Source: Anthoceros angustus
Lineage: Eukaryota; Streptophyta; Anthocerotopsida; Anthocerotales; Anthocerotaceae
NCBI GenBank assembly: GCA_010909165.1
Contig: VJWM01000266.1
Span: 62,001-126,000, forward strand
Reading direction: 5' to 3'
DNA: 64,000 nt
Shown: positions 10,961-22,668 of the stretch, piece by piece
Position numbering within the stretch: the first letter of the stretch is position 1
Layout: each line of letters begins with the position of its first letter
Notes under the pieces: generated by a model
Seen by the model: the letters and a program-made list of their open reading frames with translations, nothing else
What the model was told of the DNA's origin: nothing
The model's database searches: none
Position numbers and translations under genes: made by a program

Positions 10961-12576
10961 GACCTCGGACAATCCTCACGGTCCCTTGCGCTCACAATCC
11001 GGCTCTCGCTATCTTTTGGGCGCCCATCGACAAGCCGGCTCACCGTCAAGGTTGGGCGGCGAGGAGGCGGCGAGGAGGAACATCGTGCCGGCCGGACTCC
11101 GGCCGGCTCGGCAAAGAGGAGGAGAAGGCAATGGCAAAAAGCGGAGTCGGAGCCATGGACCCTCGTGGGCGCAACATTGTGACCGGCGCTTCTCCAGGAC
11201 TTGCCAAGGAGGAGGCGAAGGGGTGGTGGGGAATGGCACTGGATGTATTCGGATGCGGACCGCGGCGTTACTTTGGTCCGGGAGTTGCCGGAAGATGTTG
11301 GCGGCCAACAAGGAGGTTCGATCGAGAACCTCGGGAGGACCCGGCGATGGACCTTGGGGGTCACGGGGCGGACCACCGCCGAAGGAGGAAGAAGGGGCGT
11401 GGTGCAGGCCCCTTAAGGCGAAGAGGCCGGGGCCGGCGGAAGGAGAGATGGAGGCCGGCCTCGGGAGATAGGAGATCTCCAGTCAGTGCAGGAAGTAGAG
11501 GAGGCGGCGGATGGAGGGCAGCAAGGACAGCTGGAGCTACAACTCCAAGATGCGTCGGGCGGTGATTCTCAACGAGAGAATCCACGACTTGAGCACGAAA
11601 TAGAGTGCCTCCGGCTCGTCGAAGGCGGAGGAAAATCGGCGACTATCGAGGAGTTGGGCGTTGCCGGGCTACGGTGGAGGAAGTCGGGAGTCGGACGGTA
11701 CGGCCTTTGGAGAGGGAGTGGCGGGCTAAGGCGAGTAAGCGGGCGTAGGGTCGAGTAAGCCATGCAGACCCTGGCGATTCTGGACAAGGCGCCTTCAGCC
11801 CGGCCGGTTACTTCCTGGCGAGGAGGAGGTCATTTCATTGCGACCTCGGACAATCCTCACGGTCCCTTGCGCTCACAATCCGGCTCTCGCTATCTTTTGG
11901 GCGCCCATCGACAAGCCGGCTCACCGTCAAGGTTGGGCGGCGAGGAGGCGGCGAGGAGGAACATCGTGCCGGCCGGACTCCGGCCGGCTCGGCAAAGAGG
12001 AGGAGAAGGCAATGGCAAAAAGCGGAGTCGGAGCCATGGACCCTCGTGGGCGCAACATTGTGACCGGCGCTTCTCCAGGACTTGCCAAGGAGGAGGCGAA
12101 GGGGTGGTGGGGAATGGCACTGGATGTATTCGGATGCGGACCGCGGCGTTACTTTGGTCCGGGAGTTGCCGGAAGATGTTGGCGGCCAACAAGGAGGTTC
12201 GATCGAGAACCTCGGGAGGACCCGGCGATGGACCTTGGGGGTCACGGGGCGGACCACCGCCGAAGGAGGAAGAAGGGGCGTGGTGCAGGCCCCTTAAGGC
12301 GAAGAGGCCGGGGCCGGCGGAAGGAGAGATGGAGGCCGGCCTCGGGAGATAGGAGATCTCCAGTCAGTGCAGGAAGTAGAGGAGGCGGCGGATGGAGGGC
12401 AGAAGGACACTGGAGCTACAACTCCAAGATGCGTCGGGCGGTGATTCTCAACGAGAGAATCCACGACTTGAGCACGAAATAGAGTGCCTCCGGCTCGTCG
12501 AAGGCGGAGGAAAATCGGCGACTATCGAGGAGTTGGGCGTTGCCGGGCTACGGTGGAGGAAGTCGGGAGTCGGACG
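10961..12576 (+). repeat. Near-exact tandem duplication inside the F2 5' LTR
   Basis: Bases 10961-11695 recur at 11842-12576, an offset of 881 bp, with only a few differences over about 735 bp (for example around 11510 and 12392). The 145 bp between them repeats the sequence at about 10494-10620. A shorter block at 10606-10955 is also a partial copy of 10970-11320. The duplication is absent from the 3' LTR. Confidence 0.85.
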
Positions 12577-13189
12577 GAGGCCGGCCTTTCGGGAGAGGAG
12601 GCGGCGGAGCTAAGGCGAGAATGAGCGGAGGGCGCGAGCCAGGCGAGAAAAGCTGGTCCAGTGAGAAAGGCGGAAGGAGCAGCTGCGCTATGGAGTGGTG
12701 GCAATGGAGGCAGGTGGAGGCGGCGGTGCGGGAGGTGACGAGGCCGCCCTTGTAGCCTCGCGTGATCTGACCGGCTCTATGTCTGGCGGGAGGTGGCCCA
12801 ACAAGCGGCCCCTCCGGAACACTTATGGCGGAGGGAGTATCGGGTGCTCGGGCACACGTGGAAGAGGCAATTCAACAAGTCGATTCGGACTTTGCCTATT
12901 ACCTACCCGAGCTCTGAGCGATGAAGCCTCGGCGCAAGCGGACGGACCCTGGAAGGCTCGAAGGAGATGAAGGCCACGGGGCACAGGACCCTAGTGGCCT
13001 GTTTGGAGATGACGGGAGGCGGCGGAGGAGGCGGCGAGGAGGCGGCGAGGAGGCGGATGCGGCGAGGTAAGCACCCGCACCTCACCATGGAAGGAGGGCC
13101 AAGGAGTCACTCAGAGGGGAGCAGCGGAGGACTTGAGGAGAGCCACGGAGGAGTCCGTGAGGGAGGAAACCCGGGTGGGCGTGAGTCGG

Positions 13190-13285
13190 ACTTTGTCCGG
13201 ACCCAGGCCGGACCACAAGTCCGGACCTCTAAGTCCGGACCACGAGGTCCGGACCACAAGTCCGGACCCAGGCCGGACCTGGAAA
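13190..13285. repeat. Cluster of TCCGGA palindromes in the F2 LTR
   Basis: The six-base palindrome TCCGGA, or its GCCGGA variant, occurs about eight times in under 100 bp, mostly as AAGTCCGGACC and GGTCCGGACC. The 3' LTR has the equivalent cluster at 25261-25385. The spacing is irregular, about 10-18 bp. It lies in U3, upstream of the TATA-like box, where promoter elements would be expected. Function is not known from sequence. Confidence 0.7.
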
Positions 13286-13625
13286 TAAGCGGACTCACGA
13301 AGTTGAGTCGAGGCAGACCTCGAGGACCGGATGCGGCAAGGAGGAGCCCCTCGACTTACGCTAGGGAAATAGCTGGTGGCCCCGGCGGACCCGAGGAGGC
13401 GAGGAGGATGACGTCGTGGTACGGCGGTTGTCGAACCCGCCGTAGCAACGACGGGATTCGGGAGAGGAGGGCCCGCCTCACGGATCATCCGATTGGGTGC
13501 GCCACCTGGCTCGGGGCCGAGTTGGACCACCCATTCCGAGGCGGGGCCCGGACCTTCCGTCGGCGAAGGAGATAGGGGAAATAGGATGGTGCGATTAGGG
13601 TATCGCTGCTATCGAATAGGGGTGT

Positions 13626-13680
13626 AATAAAGACGCCCGCCTTGGGCGCAGATATAAGACTCTAGTAAAGCATCTTTCTC
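13626..13680 (+). promoter_or_regulatory. F2 LTR promoter and AATAAA region
   Basis: AATAAA at 13626-13631 is followed by GATATAAGAC at 13651-13660 and the conserved AGTAAAGCATCTTTCTCTTGG. The same order occurs in the 3' LTR near 25770-25835. I take the TATA-like box as the promoter, with transcription starting about 30 bp downstream, which makes U3 about 3.5 kb and R plus U5 about 490 bp. Confidence 0.45.
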
Positions 13681-14167
13681 TTGGTGTTGATGCGCGTTCT
13701 TGCGGACCTTTGTGAGTCTTCTTGCTAACGTGAGTCTGAGTCACGAGCACGGCGACTCGGGAGATTGATCGGGTCCCGTGACGGACTTAACGCGTTGTGG
13801 TGTGTGCGGGGAAGGGTGCGGTGACCGTGTCGTCGGAGCGGCGCGTCCGGGGCCGGGCGTGTGGCCGGAGGAACTCGGGAGGGTGTAGAGCCGGACGGAG
13901 AGGCCCGGCGGACCCGAGGAGGAGGAGGAGGAAGAGTCTTGAGGAGGAGGAGGAGGAGGAGGAGGGTGAGGATGTGGCGAGCGCGACGGGTCCTTAAGCG
14001 TTTGGCCACCGGGCTGTCATGACGTTGTGAGTGTAGGAGTATGTGTGTGTTGAGGTGAGGGCCAAGAAGGTGAGAATCACGCGGCAACGGGCCTATCATT
14101 CCCTTGGGAACGGACTTCTTCCTACAACGACACGGGATTGTGCGGCTTGGCAGCAAAGTCCGCCACA

Positions 14168-14429
14168 TTTTGGCGCCGTTGAATGAAATCGGTGCGTGGT
14201 CAAAGTGCGTCCTTAGGAAGAGAAGGTAAGTGAATGCGTGGCGGTCGGCGGCGGTCAAGAGTGAACCGTCGGGAGGATCGGACGTGGTCACCTCGCGTGC
14301 TCTCCGAGCCGAGGAGAGAGGCGTCAAACCCAACGAGAGCACCGTCGATCGAGGAGGAGAACGTGGTCGGTGTCGGACCAAGACGAGGAGGTACAAGGGG
14401 CCAACGGAAGAAGGTAGGGCGCTAACCCG
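14168..14429 (+). other. F2 primer site and untranslated leader
   Basis: TTTTGGCGCCGTT at 14168-14180 follows the LTR end directly. The related copy at 53049 keeps the full TGGCGCCGTTGCCGGGGA, so F2 appears to have lost GCCGGGG. This primer sequence is the one common in Tat/Athila-type plant gypsy elements. The remainder to the gag start at about 14430 has no recognised feature. Confidence 0.7.
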
Positions 14430-17400
14430 ATGGCGGCACCATGGCCCCTACCTCGACCAAACAAGCGTACTCCATATTCGGAGGGAAGAAGGAGCGGGAT
14501 GCGGAGACCTTTGTGGAGGACTTCATGTCCAAAGCCAACTTCAGCGGAGAGGAGGCGGCGGCTCATCCAGCTTTTCCAAGGGGTTCTCAGGGGCAGTGCT
14601 CAATGGTATCGGAGAAAGTACCGACCGGAGAATGCCCCACCCGCCTCGTTTGAAGCTTTGAAAATGCCTTCTTAGAACGGTTTCGAGGATCGACCGGGAG
14701 GGTATGTATTATCAAAGTTGGAAAATCGGCGAGGAAGAAGAAGGTGGGCTCGTACATCGAGCGGTTCTATGCCGAGGATCGGCATCCAACCCATACCACG
14801 ATGCAAGCGATGCGGTGGTTGGCGGCGGTCTAGCCAAACCCATGGCCGTCACGCTGAGAAGGACGTGGGCAAGGTCGAGCGGCCGAAAACTACGAGGAAT
14901 CGCTACATCGGAGGATAAAGAAATCCGCTCAAGGAGGCAAGAAGAAGAAGAAGCGGGGTTCGGACTCAGGAGGAAGAGTCTTGAGGAGGAGGAGGAAGAC
15001 CAATCGGAGGTGTCTTGGAGGAGGAGCGGTCGTCCAAGAAGAGACGGAGGTCTCTAGCGAGGAAGAGTATCCCGCAAGAAGAGCAAGAAGGCCCGGCTAA
15101 AAGAAGCGGGGTTCGGACTCAGGAGGAAGAGTCTTGAGGAGGAGGAGGAAGACCAATCGGAGGTGTCTTGGAGGAGGAGGCGGTCGTCAGAAGAAGAGGT
15201 CTCTAGCGAGGAAGAGTATCCCGCAAGAAGAAGAGCAAGAAGGCCCGGCTAAAAGAAGCGGGTAAGAAGGAGGTGGTGACACCGGCCGGTCAGAAGCTCC
15301 ACGGACCCGACTCCCTCAAAGGAGGTGGCAGTGCGGGAGGACCGGAAAAAGTGATAAAGAGAGTAGAGGACCGCGATAAACCGTTAAGGAGCGGCGGAAA
15401 ACACCGACTACGGTGCGAGCGCATCTACGGTGTCGTGTGCCAAACGGCCATTCAATCAAGCGCCCCAAGGCCGGTGCATCAAGTGGACTACGAATACGAG
15501 GAGGAGGCGAGGAGCAATGGGAAGAGGCCTATCAGTGCAGAAGCCCCTCCGGGCGCGATATCCCAAAACCATGTATCCGTCAGCGGAGGTCCGTCAACGA
15601 GCCCCACGATGCAAGCGGTGGTTCGCGGCCGGTCTAGCCAAACCCATGGCGCACGTCCGCGCTGGCCGAGAAGGACGTGGGCAAGGCGGTCGAGCGGCCG
15701 AAAACTACGAGGAATCGCTACATCGGAGGATAAAGAAATCCGCTCAAGGAGGCAAGAAGAAGAAGAAGCGGGGTTCGGACTCAGGAGGAAGAGTCTTGAG
15801 GAGGAGGAAGACCAATCGGAGGTGTCTTGAGGAGGAGCGGTCGTCCAAGAAGAGACGGAGGTCTCTAGCGAGGAAGAGTATCAAGAAGAAGAGCAAGAAG
15901 GCCCGGCTAAAAGAAGTAAGAAGGAGGTGGTGACACCGGCCGGTCCGAGAAGCTCCACGACTCCCTCAAAGGAGGTGGCAGTGCGGGAGGACCGGAAAAA
16001 GTGATAAAGAGAGTAGAGGACCGCGATAAACCGGTTAAGGGGCCGAAGGCGGAAAACACCGACTACGGTGCGAACGCATCTGTGTGCCGTGTGCCGAAAC
16101 ACGGCCATTCGAATCAACCGCCTCAAGGCCGGTGCATCAAGTGGACTACGAATACGAGGAGGAGGCGAGGAGCAATGGGAAGAGGCCTATCAGTGAAGCC
16201 CCTCCGGGCGCGATATCCCAAAACCATGTATCCGTCAGCGGAGGTCCGTCAATACAAGGCCCCGATGCGACCGCATGGGAGCCTTCGTATCCTCCGTGTG
16301 GTGCATTGGAACTGCGGAATCCGCCATTACTCCAACGCGTGTCCGTACCCAGGCGGGGTAATGGGGACTTGACGTGTGGCGGCCTGGCGGTGGGCATATG
16401 ACGGCGATCGCTATGTCCCAACCCCGCACAAGGGCAGTGCGATATGCCACAAGCGGAGAACCCCACCACCAACGCCACCTCCTAAGAGACCGTCGGCAAG
16501 TCGAAGATGCTCGATTGGCGGAGTGGGAAGAGATTCCAGTGCAGCGAGATGGAAAAGAACAAGAAGGTGCGGTGGGGGTGTCGAAAGGAAGGGAGTGGAA
16601 ATCTTGGAGGTGTCTACTCGTGGCGAAGGAAGGAGCGACGAAAGGCGCCATTGAAGAAGAACAAGGCGGAGGCGTCACGGGCCGAGGAAGGCAATCAAGC
16701 GGAAATACCGGCAGGATCCGGCCGATGAAGGAGGGGCAGGCAGCTCTGCGGAGGATTACCGAAGGAAGTTCTCCGTGCAGGGGCGGGGAGAAGGAGCGGT
16801 GCCTCCGCGGCGGCGGATTTCCACCGGACGTAGTCGGGAGGTGGCAGTGCGGGAGGACTGGAAAAAGTGATAAAGAGAGTAGAGGACCGCGATAAACCGG
16901 TTAAGGGGCCGAGGCGGAAAACACCGACTACGGTGCGAGCATCTCGGTGTGCCGTGTGCGACACGGCCATTCGAAATCAAGCGCCTCAAGGCCGGTGCAT
17001 CAAGTGGACTACGAGGAGGAGGCGAGGAGCAATGGGAAGAGGCCTATCAGTGCAGAAGCCCCCTCAGGCGCGATATCCCAAAACCATGTATCCGTCAGCG
17101 GAGGTCCGTCAATACAACGAGCCCCACCGATGCGACCGCATGGGAGCCTTCGTATCCTCTGCAGTAGGTGGAGCTGGGAATCACAGCCATTACTCCAAGC
17201 GTGTCCGTACCCAGAGGCGGGGTAATGGGGACTTGACGTGTGGCGGCTGGCATGGGCATATGGCAGGCGATGCGCTATGTCCCAACCCCGGGGCAGTGCG
17301 ATATGCCACACCAAGCGGAGAACCCGACCACCACCTCCTAAGAGGCTGCTGCGGCAAGTCGAAGATGCTCGATTGGCGGAGTGGGAAGAGATTCCAGTGC

Positions 17401-17790
17401 GAGATGGAAAAGAACAAGAAGGTGCGGTGGGGGTGTCGAAAGGAAGGGAGTCGGGAAATCTTGGAGGTGTCTACTCGTGGCCGAAGGAAGGAGGCGAGAA
17501 AGGCGCCATTGAAGAAGAACAAGGCGGAGGAAGCGTCACGGGCCGAGGAAGGCAATCAAGCGGAAATACCAGAGGATCCGACCGATGAAGGAGGGGCAGG
17601 CGGCTCTGGGAGGGATTACCGAAGGAAGTTCTCCGTGCAGGGGCGGGGAGAAGCGGTGCCTCCGCGGCGGCGATTTCCACCGGACGTGGTCAGGTGCGAG
17701 ATGTTGCAGGAGGAAATGCGCATCCGGAGAATACCGAACAAGTGATCCGGGAGAGGATGAGGCAGCGGGATCCTCGATTGGGGTAGAAGC
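14430..17790 (+). pseudogene. F2 gag, frameshifted and internally duplicated
   Basis: The start is MAPTSTKQAYSIFGGKKERD at 14441, preceded by overlapping Met codons; the same start appears in the second F2-like copy at about 53337. The capsid part continues with ETFVEDFMSKANFS, LFQGVLRGSAQxW and SFEALK to about 14700. The basic region at 14955-15930 is Glu/Lys/Arg-rich. Zinc-knuckle remnants are at 15420-15470, 16085-16130 and 16945-16980 (CxVC...GH-type), and CGI...HYSNACPYP is at 16308-16350 with a copy near 17165-17210. Duplications: 14955-15105/15106-15257, about 14800-15598/15610-16260, and 15970-16835/16836-17690. The three copies of the nucleocapsid region come from these. Confidence 0.7.
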
Positions 17791-18780
17791 CTCGCCCCAA
17801 TGTGGCGGACGATGATGAATCAGCACCTTGTGTCCTTTCGGCTGCGAGGATAACCCGAAATCTGACAAGAGGTCCGTCGGGCCGTTAGGAAACCAGCCTC
17901 GGCGGAGCACCAAAGCCGGAAGGGTATACGGTGGAAGTGAGGGTGGTGTCCCATACGGACCCAGGCGCCCGATGGTACAAGTGGAGATTTGGATGTATCA
18001 TCAAGGATGTACCGTTGGACACGGGTCCGAGTCAACCTCATCACGAAGCCGCACGAAAATTGGGCTTCACATCCTTGAACCCTCAACGAAGACTCGAGAA
18101 TGGCGGACATGTCAAGAAGAGATCCGGCGGGGAGTTAACCGAGTCTTGGCCACCATAGCGGCGCACCCTACAAACCGGATTTTGTTGTGATCAAACCGGC
18201 GGACCATTAGGGTATGAGGTGTTCTTTGGGCGGCCATGGTGGGGTTGGCCAGAAGCTACACTTTGGAAGGAAGGAGATTCACTTCAAGCCGGTGGGTGGG
18301 ACCCTAAGGTGCGAGAAGGGAGGTTGCTATCACTGGAGCAAGGACACCTATTGTGGGAAGCTGAGCACTACGAAGGGTATACCTCGTGGAGGACTCCACG
18401 GCGGCGAACAAGATAGCTCCAGGAGGCGTACCCTTTCGCCAAGATCCGTGGTCCGAGGAGGAGATGGACTACCGTGGATGCCTTTGGCGGAAGTGGTTGA
18501 TTGTTTTGAGTAACGCCACAACTGGAGGAAGGAAGTGAAGAGGAGGTCGGACCGGCCAAGGGGGCAGTCGGACCAAAAGCGGACATCGAAGGAGTAACAC
18601 GATTCACCTCCGACGAGCTCTTGAGAGAATGGGGATGCGAGGACGATCCCGAGTGGAGGACGAGGGGTTGGCCGAGGCAGGAGGCGGTGAACCCGGACGG
18701 CGTGGAAGAAGTGGAGGTCGGCCAGCAAATTCGAAGTTTAAGAAAGGCATGCCTCCGGACTGAAGGAAGGACTAAAGCAT
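17791..18780 (+). pseudogene. F2 aspartic protease, first copy
   Basis: The reading frames join as IIKDVPLDTGPS, then VNLIT, then RKLGFTSL, at 17995-18080. This gives the D-T-G triad of retropepsins followed by the usual hydrophobic strand. Downstream at 18190-18260 comes GYEVFFGRPW, the loop found at the protease/RT boundary of this element group. Protease cleaves the Gag-Pol precursor. The second copy is at about 19310-19560, inside the 1.3 kb duplication. Confidence 0.65.
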
Positions 18781-20985
18781 TCTTGGGGAGTTTTCGAGGT
18801 GTTCGCCTTCAAGGTCACGGACATGAAGGGCATTAGAAGAAGTGGGAGAGCATAAGATCGATTTGAAGCCGGAGGCGGTGCCGGTCGAATCCGACAATAC
18901 AAGCTCAACCCCAAGTATTCGATCAAGGTGAAGGAGGTCCTTGATAAGTACACGAGGCGGACATCATTTTCCCCATCGTCAGCGAGTGGGTCGCGATGTG
19001 GTGGTTCCCAAGAAACGCCGACAAATTCGGGTATGCCAAGATTGGAGGAAGCTCAACGCGCGGAGAAGGACCACTTCCGATGCCATTCGTACGACATTTT
19101 GGACAAGGTGGTGGACGGACTACTTACTCCTTCGGATGGCTACTCCGGATACAACCAATTGCACCTAAGGAGTCGGATGGGACAAGAGGTCCGTCGGGCC
19201 GTTAGGAAACCGCCTCGGCGGAGCACCAAAGCCGGAAGGGTAGCAGTGGAAGTGAGGTGGTGTCCCATACGGACCCAGGCGCCCGATGGTACAAGTGGAG
19301 ATTTGGATGTATCATCAAGGATGTACCGTTGGACACGGGTCCGAGTCAACCTCATCACGAAGCCACGGCACGAAAATTGGGCTTCACATCCTTGAACCCT
19401 CAACGAAGACTCGAGAATGGCGGACATGTCAAGAAGAGATCCGGCGGGGGTTAAAGTCTTGGCCACCATAGCACCCTACAAACCGGATTTTGTTGTGATC
19501 AAACCGGCGGACCATTAGGGTATGAGGTGTTCTTTGGGCGGCCATGGGCGGGTTGGCCCAGAAGCTACACTTTGGAAGGAAGGAGATTCACTTCAAGCCG
19601 GTGGTGGGACCCTAAGGTGCGAGAAGGGAGGTTGCTATCACAGCAAGGACACCTATTGTGGGAAGCTGAGCACTACGAAGGGTATACCTCGTGGAGGACT
19701 CCAGCGGCAGACAAGATAGTTCCGAGGCGTACCCTTTCGCCAAGATCCGTGGTCCGAGGAGGAGATGGACTAGGCGGGATGCCTTTGGCGCGGAAGTGGT
19801 TGATTGTTTTGAGTCGCCACAAGGCTGGAGGAAGGAAGTGAAGAGGAGGTCGGAGACAAGGGAGGCAAGAGTCGGACCAAGGAAGCGGACATCGAAGGAG
19901 TAACACGATTCACCTCCGAGCTCTTGAGAGAATGGGGATGCGAGAGGACGATCCCGAGTGGAGGGCGAGGGGTTTGGGCCAGCGAGCAGGAGGCGGTGAA
20001 CCCGGACGGCGTGGAAGAAGTGGAGGTCCGGCAAATTCACGAAGTTTAAGAAAGGCATGCCTCCGGACTGAAGGAAGGACTAAAGCATTCTTGGGGAGTT
20101 TTAGGTGTTCGCCTTCAAGGTCACGGACATGAAGGGCATTAGAAGAAGTGGGAGAGCATAAGATCGATTTGAAGCCGGAGGCGGTGCGGTCGAATCCGAC
20201 AATACAAGCTCAACCCCAAGTATTCGATCAAGGTGAAGGAGGTCCTTGATAAGTACGGAGGGACATCATTTTCCCCATAAAGTGAGTGGGTCGCGATGTG
20301 GTGGTTCCCAAGCAGCCGGGACAAATTCGGGTATGCCAAGATTGGAGGAAGCTCAACGCATAGCGGAGAAGGACCACTTCCGATGCCATTCGTGACGACA
20401 TTTTGGACAAGGTGGACGGACTACTTACTCCTTCTGGATGGCTACTCGGATACAACCAATTGCACCTAAGGGGTGAGATGGGACAAGACGACCTTCACTA
20501 CGGAGTGCGTTTGCCTACAAGAGAAGTGCCTTTGGGATGGCCGGGCGCGAGGTCGTTCATGCGTATGGTGACCAACGTCTTGTGACTTCACGAGGGACTT
20601 CATGGAGATATTCTGGATGATTTTGTGTGCATGGGGGCGGGACAAACACCTTGGGCATCTAAGAAGGTGCTTGAGGCTGGGAGACTCAATTGAGCCTACA
20701 CCGAGAAATGCTACTTTGGAATGACGGAGGGAATCTTCTTTGGGACATCGGGTGTCGGCGGGGAATCGAGGTGGACGGGACAAGGTCCGGTCATCCGCTC
20801 TCCAGCCAGACCTAAAGGAGGAGGTTTCACAGGAATGGTGGGATACTACCGCGGTTTATTAAGGACTTTGCGAAGAGGCGGCTAAGTTGGCGAACTCTGC
20901 GGAAGGAGGAGGTTTGGACAGTCACGAGGCGAGAGGAGGCCTTCGGATTCTGAGAACACCTTGGTAAGCGCACGGTTCTAAGAGG
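18781..20985 (+). pseudogene. F2 reverse transcriptase with a 1.3 kb protease-RT duplication
   Basis: RT starts with VFAFKVTDMKGI-type sequence at about 18790, then IRQYKLNPKYSIKVKE and VVPKKRRQIRVCQDWRKLNA at 18996-19060. The first copy breaks off at about 19183, where the sequence returns to the start of the protease region ('gacaagag' is shared at the junction). The second copy runs 19184-20485 and continues: YNQLHLRxEMGQDDLHYGV, FMEI, then ILDDFVC near 20600 as the catalytic box, and KCYFGMTEGIFFG at 20715. A complete RT can be traced only in the second copy, through several frameshifts. Confidence 0.75.
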
Positions 20986-21360
20986 ACCGGTTGGAGCAGA
21001 AATTTCATGTGTATGTAGACGTGTCCGCTTTTGCTATCGGAGTAGTCTTGAGCGGAAGGACGACAAGGGATTATCCGTATACTACGATGACAGCTCACCC
21101 GCACGGCACAACTACAGAGCGAAGCAGGTATGGTATATCTTGTCAAGAAATTCGACACTACACTACCGGTGAGTTTGTGTTCTATGTAGACCACTTTGCG
21201 CTGAAGCATCTGGTGAATAAGGCGGACCTGTCCGGACGAATAGCAAGGTGGATATTGTTGCTGCAGGAGTTCACGTTCGAAGTGGAAACAAGACAAGGGA
21301 GGCAGCACCAAAATGCAGATTTCCTATCACGGTTGAAAACAGAGCAGGTGTTGAGAGATC
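20986..21360 (+). pseudogene. F2 RNase H
   Basis: This is one open stretch (20991-21614), among the cleanest in F2. It starts FHVYVDVSAFAIGVVLSG, where the Asp of YVDVS is the first catalytic acid. It continues with YHAR-like sequence, FVFYVDHFALKHLVNKADLS, then GRIARWILLLQEFTFEVET, and ends QNADFLSRL, whose Asp is the last catalytic acid. These are the hallmarks of gypsy RNase H. The stretch 21361-21700 beyond it is a variable spacer before the integrase. Confidence 0.8.
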
Positions 21361-21699
21361 AGGAAGATGCGTTCCCGGATGAGACATTGGTTGCCGCGAT
21401 AAAAGTACCGGAGGAGCCCAGAACCCCAAGCTACGAGGCGGCAGCCTTAGCGAGCGGAGAAGGGAGGTCCGCGGCCGTCCGACCTCGAAGAAATAGCGGT
21501 ACCTGGGAATGGAGCTTCCGAAAATCGACTCGTGGACGGAGGGAGGCATTCGTGCACTATGCTCGACCCTTGAATGTACAACGGTGTGTGTTCAAATTAG
21601 GGCGGACGGAGTAGAACGAAGGTACTTACAGCAGCGAGAGCAGGAGGCGGTCGTCGGGGAATGAAGGATTGGGGAGGACACTACGCGACAGTCACCACC

Positions 21700-22300
21700 A
21701 AAAGATTTTAGGCGGATCGGTGGCCAACAATGTATGGGGACACCCACCGGTTTGTGAAGAAGTGTGATGCTTGTCGGCGGATCGGAAAGCCAACCCCGAC
21801 GACACGGTGGCCGCTAGTACCGATATTGGCAGGCACCTTCGAAAAGTGGGGTATTGACTTTGTTGGACCTATCTGACCTCGACAAGACACACACAAAGGA
21901 GATACATCCGGTGGCAGCGGACTCACGGTGGGTAGAGGCGGTGGCGACAAGAGCGGACTCCAAAACACGTGGCCAAATTCTGTCGAGAACATCATAACCC
22001 GATGCGGATGTCCGCTGCGGTTGGTAAGTGATAGGGGAACCCATTTCCTTAATGATGTGGTGGCCGCCATGACGGAGTATTTCGGCATCAATCATCGCAA
22101 GACGGCACCCTACAATCCTAAGGCCAATGGTGAGAGAAGACAAATGGGCTCATCTGCAGGATCTGAATAAACTCACGATGAACTACGCCCATGAGGATAC
22201 CAAGCGCCATCCCTGTGGGCGTTAGGACAGAGAAGGTGACCACACAACGGACCCTTACTTGACCTACGGACACTCTCCGTAATGCCGGTGGAGTTTGAAG
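21700..22300 (+). pseudogene. F2 integrase
   Basis: The zinc-binding end shows CDACRRIGKPTP and WPLVPILAGTFEKWGIDFVGP at 21765-21870, which contains the first catalytic Asp. Then come WVEAV, NIITRCGCPLRLVSDRGTHF with the second Asp near 22030, and YNPKANG at 22110-22130, after which the frame breaks where the catalytic Glu (E of TEKTNG in F3) should stand. The end reads PVMPVEFEVPTF. No chromodomain is visible. Confidence 0.75.
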
Positions 22301-22668
22301 TGCCCACTTTTCGAGTAATGATGGAAGGAGGAGGAGGAAAGCCAGCTCGGCGACTCTTGGGGTTTGTTCGGCCTAGGAGGAGGAAGAAGCTCGGTGAAGA
22401 TGCATTGGTGCAAAACCAGTGAAGATTTGGCACGATCATTGCGGAATCGGGAGTATGTAAAGGGGACTGGCCCTCCTTTATGATAGTCGTTACATGCATT
22501 TTCGGTGCAAACTTCACGAGATGGATGGGTCCGTACCAAGTGGTGCAAGTATATGACAACGGGTCCGTCCACTGACTAGATGGAGAGTGCCCACTCGGGT
22601 GAGCGGGTGGCGGGTGAAGAAGTATCATGCTTAGTGTTGGCGGAGGCATGTGAGATGAGAAGGGAGTA
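22301..22668 (+). other. F2 3' internal region and polypurine tract
   Basis: This is a short tail after the integrase with no recognised domain, ending in GAGATGAGAAGGGAGTATG at 22650-22668, a purine-rich tract directly before the LTR start TGTGGGC. The tract is repeated at about 23445-23462, again directly before an LTR start. Confidence 0.6.

Larger units (their letters stand above)
10122..14167 (+). mobile_element. F2 5' LTR, about 4 kb
   Basis: It starts at TGGGCTATGCACTT (a TGTGGGC form in the 3' LTR) and ends at CCGCCACA just before the primer site. It is GC-rich and essentially non-coding; its long reading frames are overlapping on both strands and are not conserved between LTR copies. 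It holds internal tandem duplications (see separate entries), a TCCGGA palindrome cluster at 13190-13285, an AATAAA at 13626 and a TATA-like GATATAAG at 13651. Homologous blocks occur in the 3' LTR at 22669-26378 in the same order. At about 4 kb it is far longer than the common 0.3-2 kb, although LTRs of several kb are known in some plant gypsy lineages. Confidence 0.75.

Noticed and set aside
10615-12482. Several reading frames of 100-250 residues on both strands in the F2 5' LTR
   Set aside because: They overlap each other in several frames on both strands, are Arg/Pro/Gly-rich as expected from GC-rich DNA, and are not conserved in the 3' LTR. Identical proteins at 11009 and 11890 only reflect the DNA duplication.
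13190-13285. Possible CRISPR-like array (short repeats with spacers)
   Set aside because: Repeats are six to ten bases with irregular spacing, palindromic, within an LTR of a eukaryotic element; no cas genes.
13900-13990. GAG/GGA run read as Glu/Arg repeats
   Set aside because: Simple trinucleotide sequence in the LTR just downstream of the inferred transcription start; no sign of coding use.
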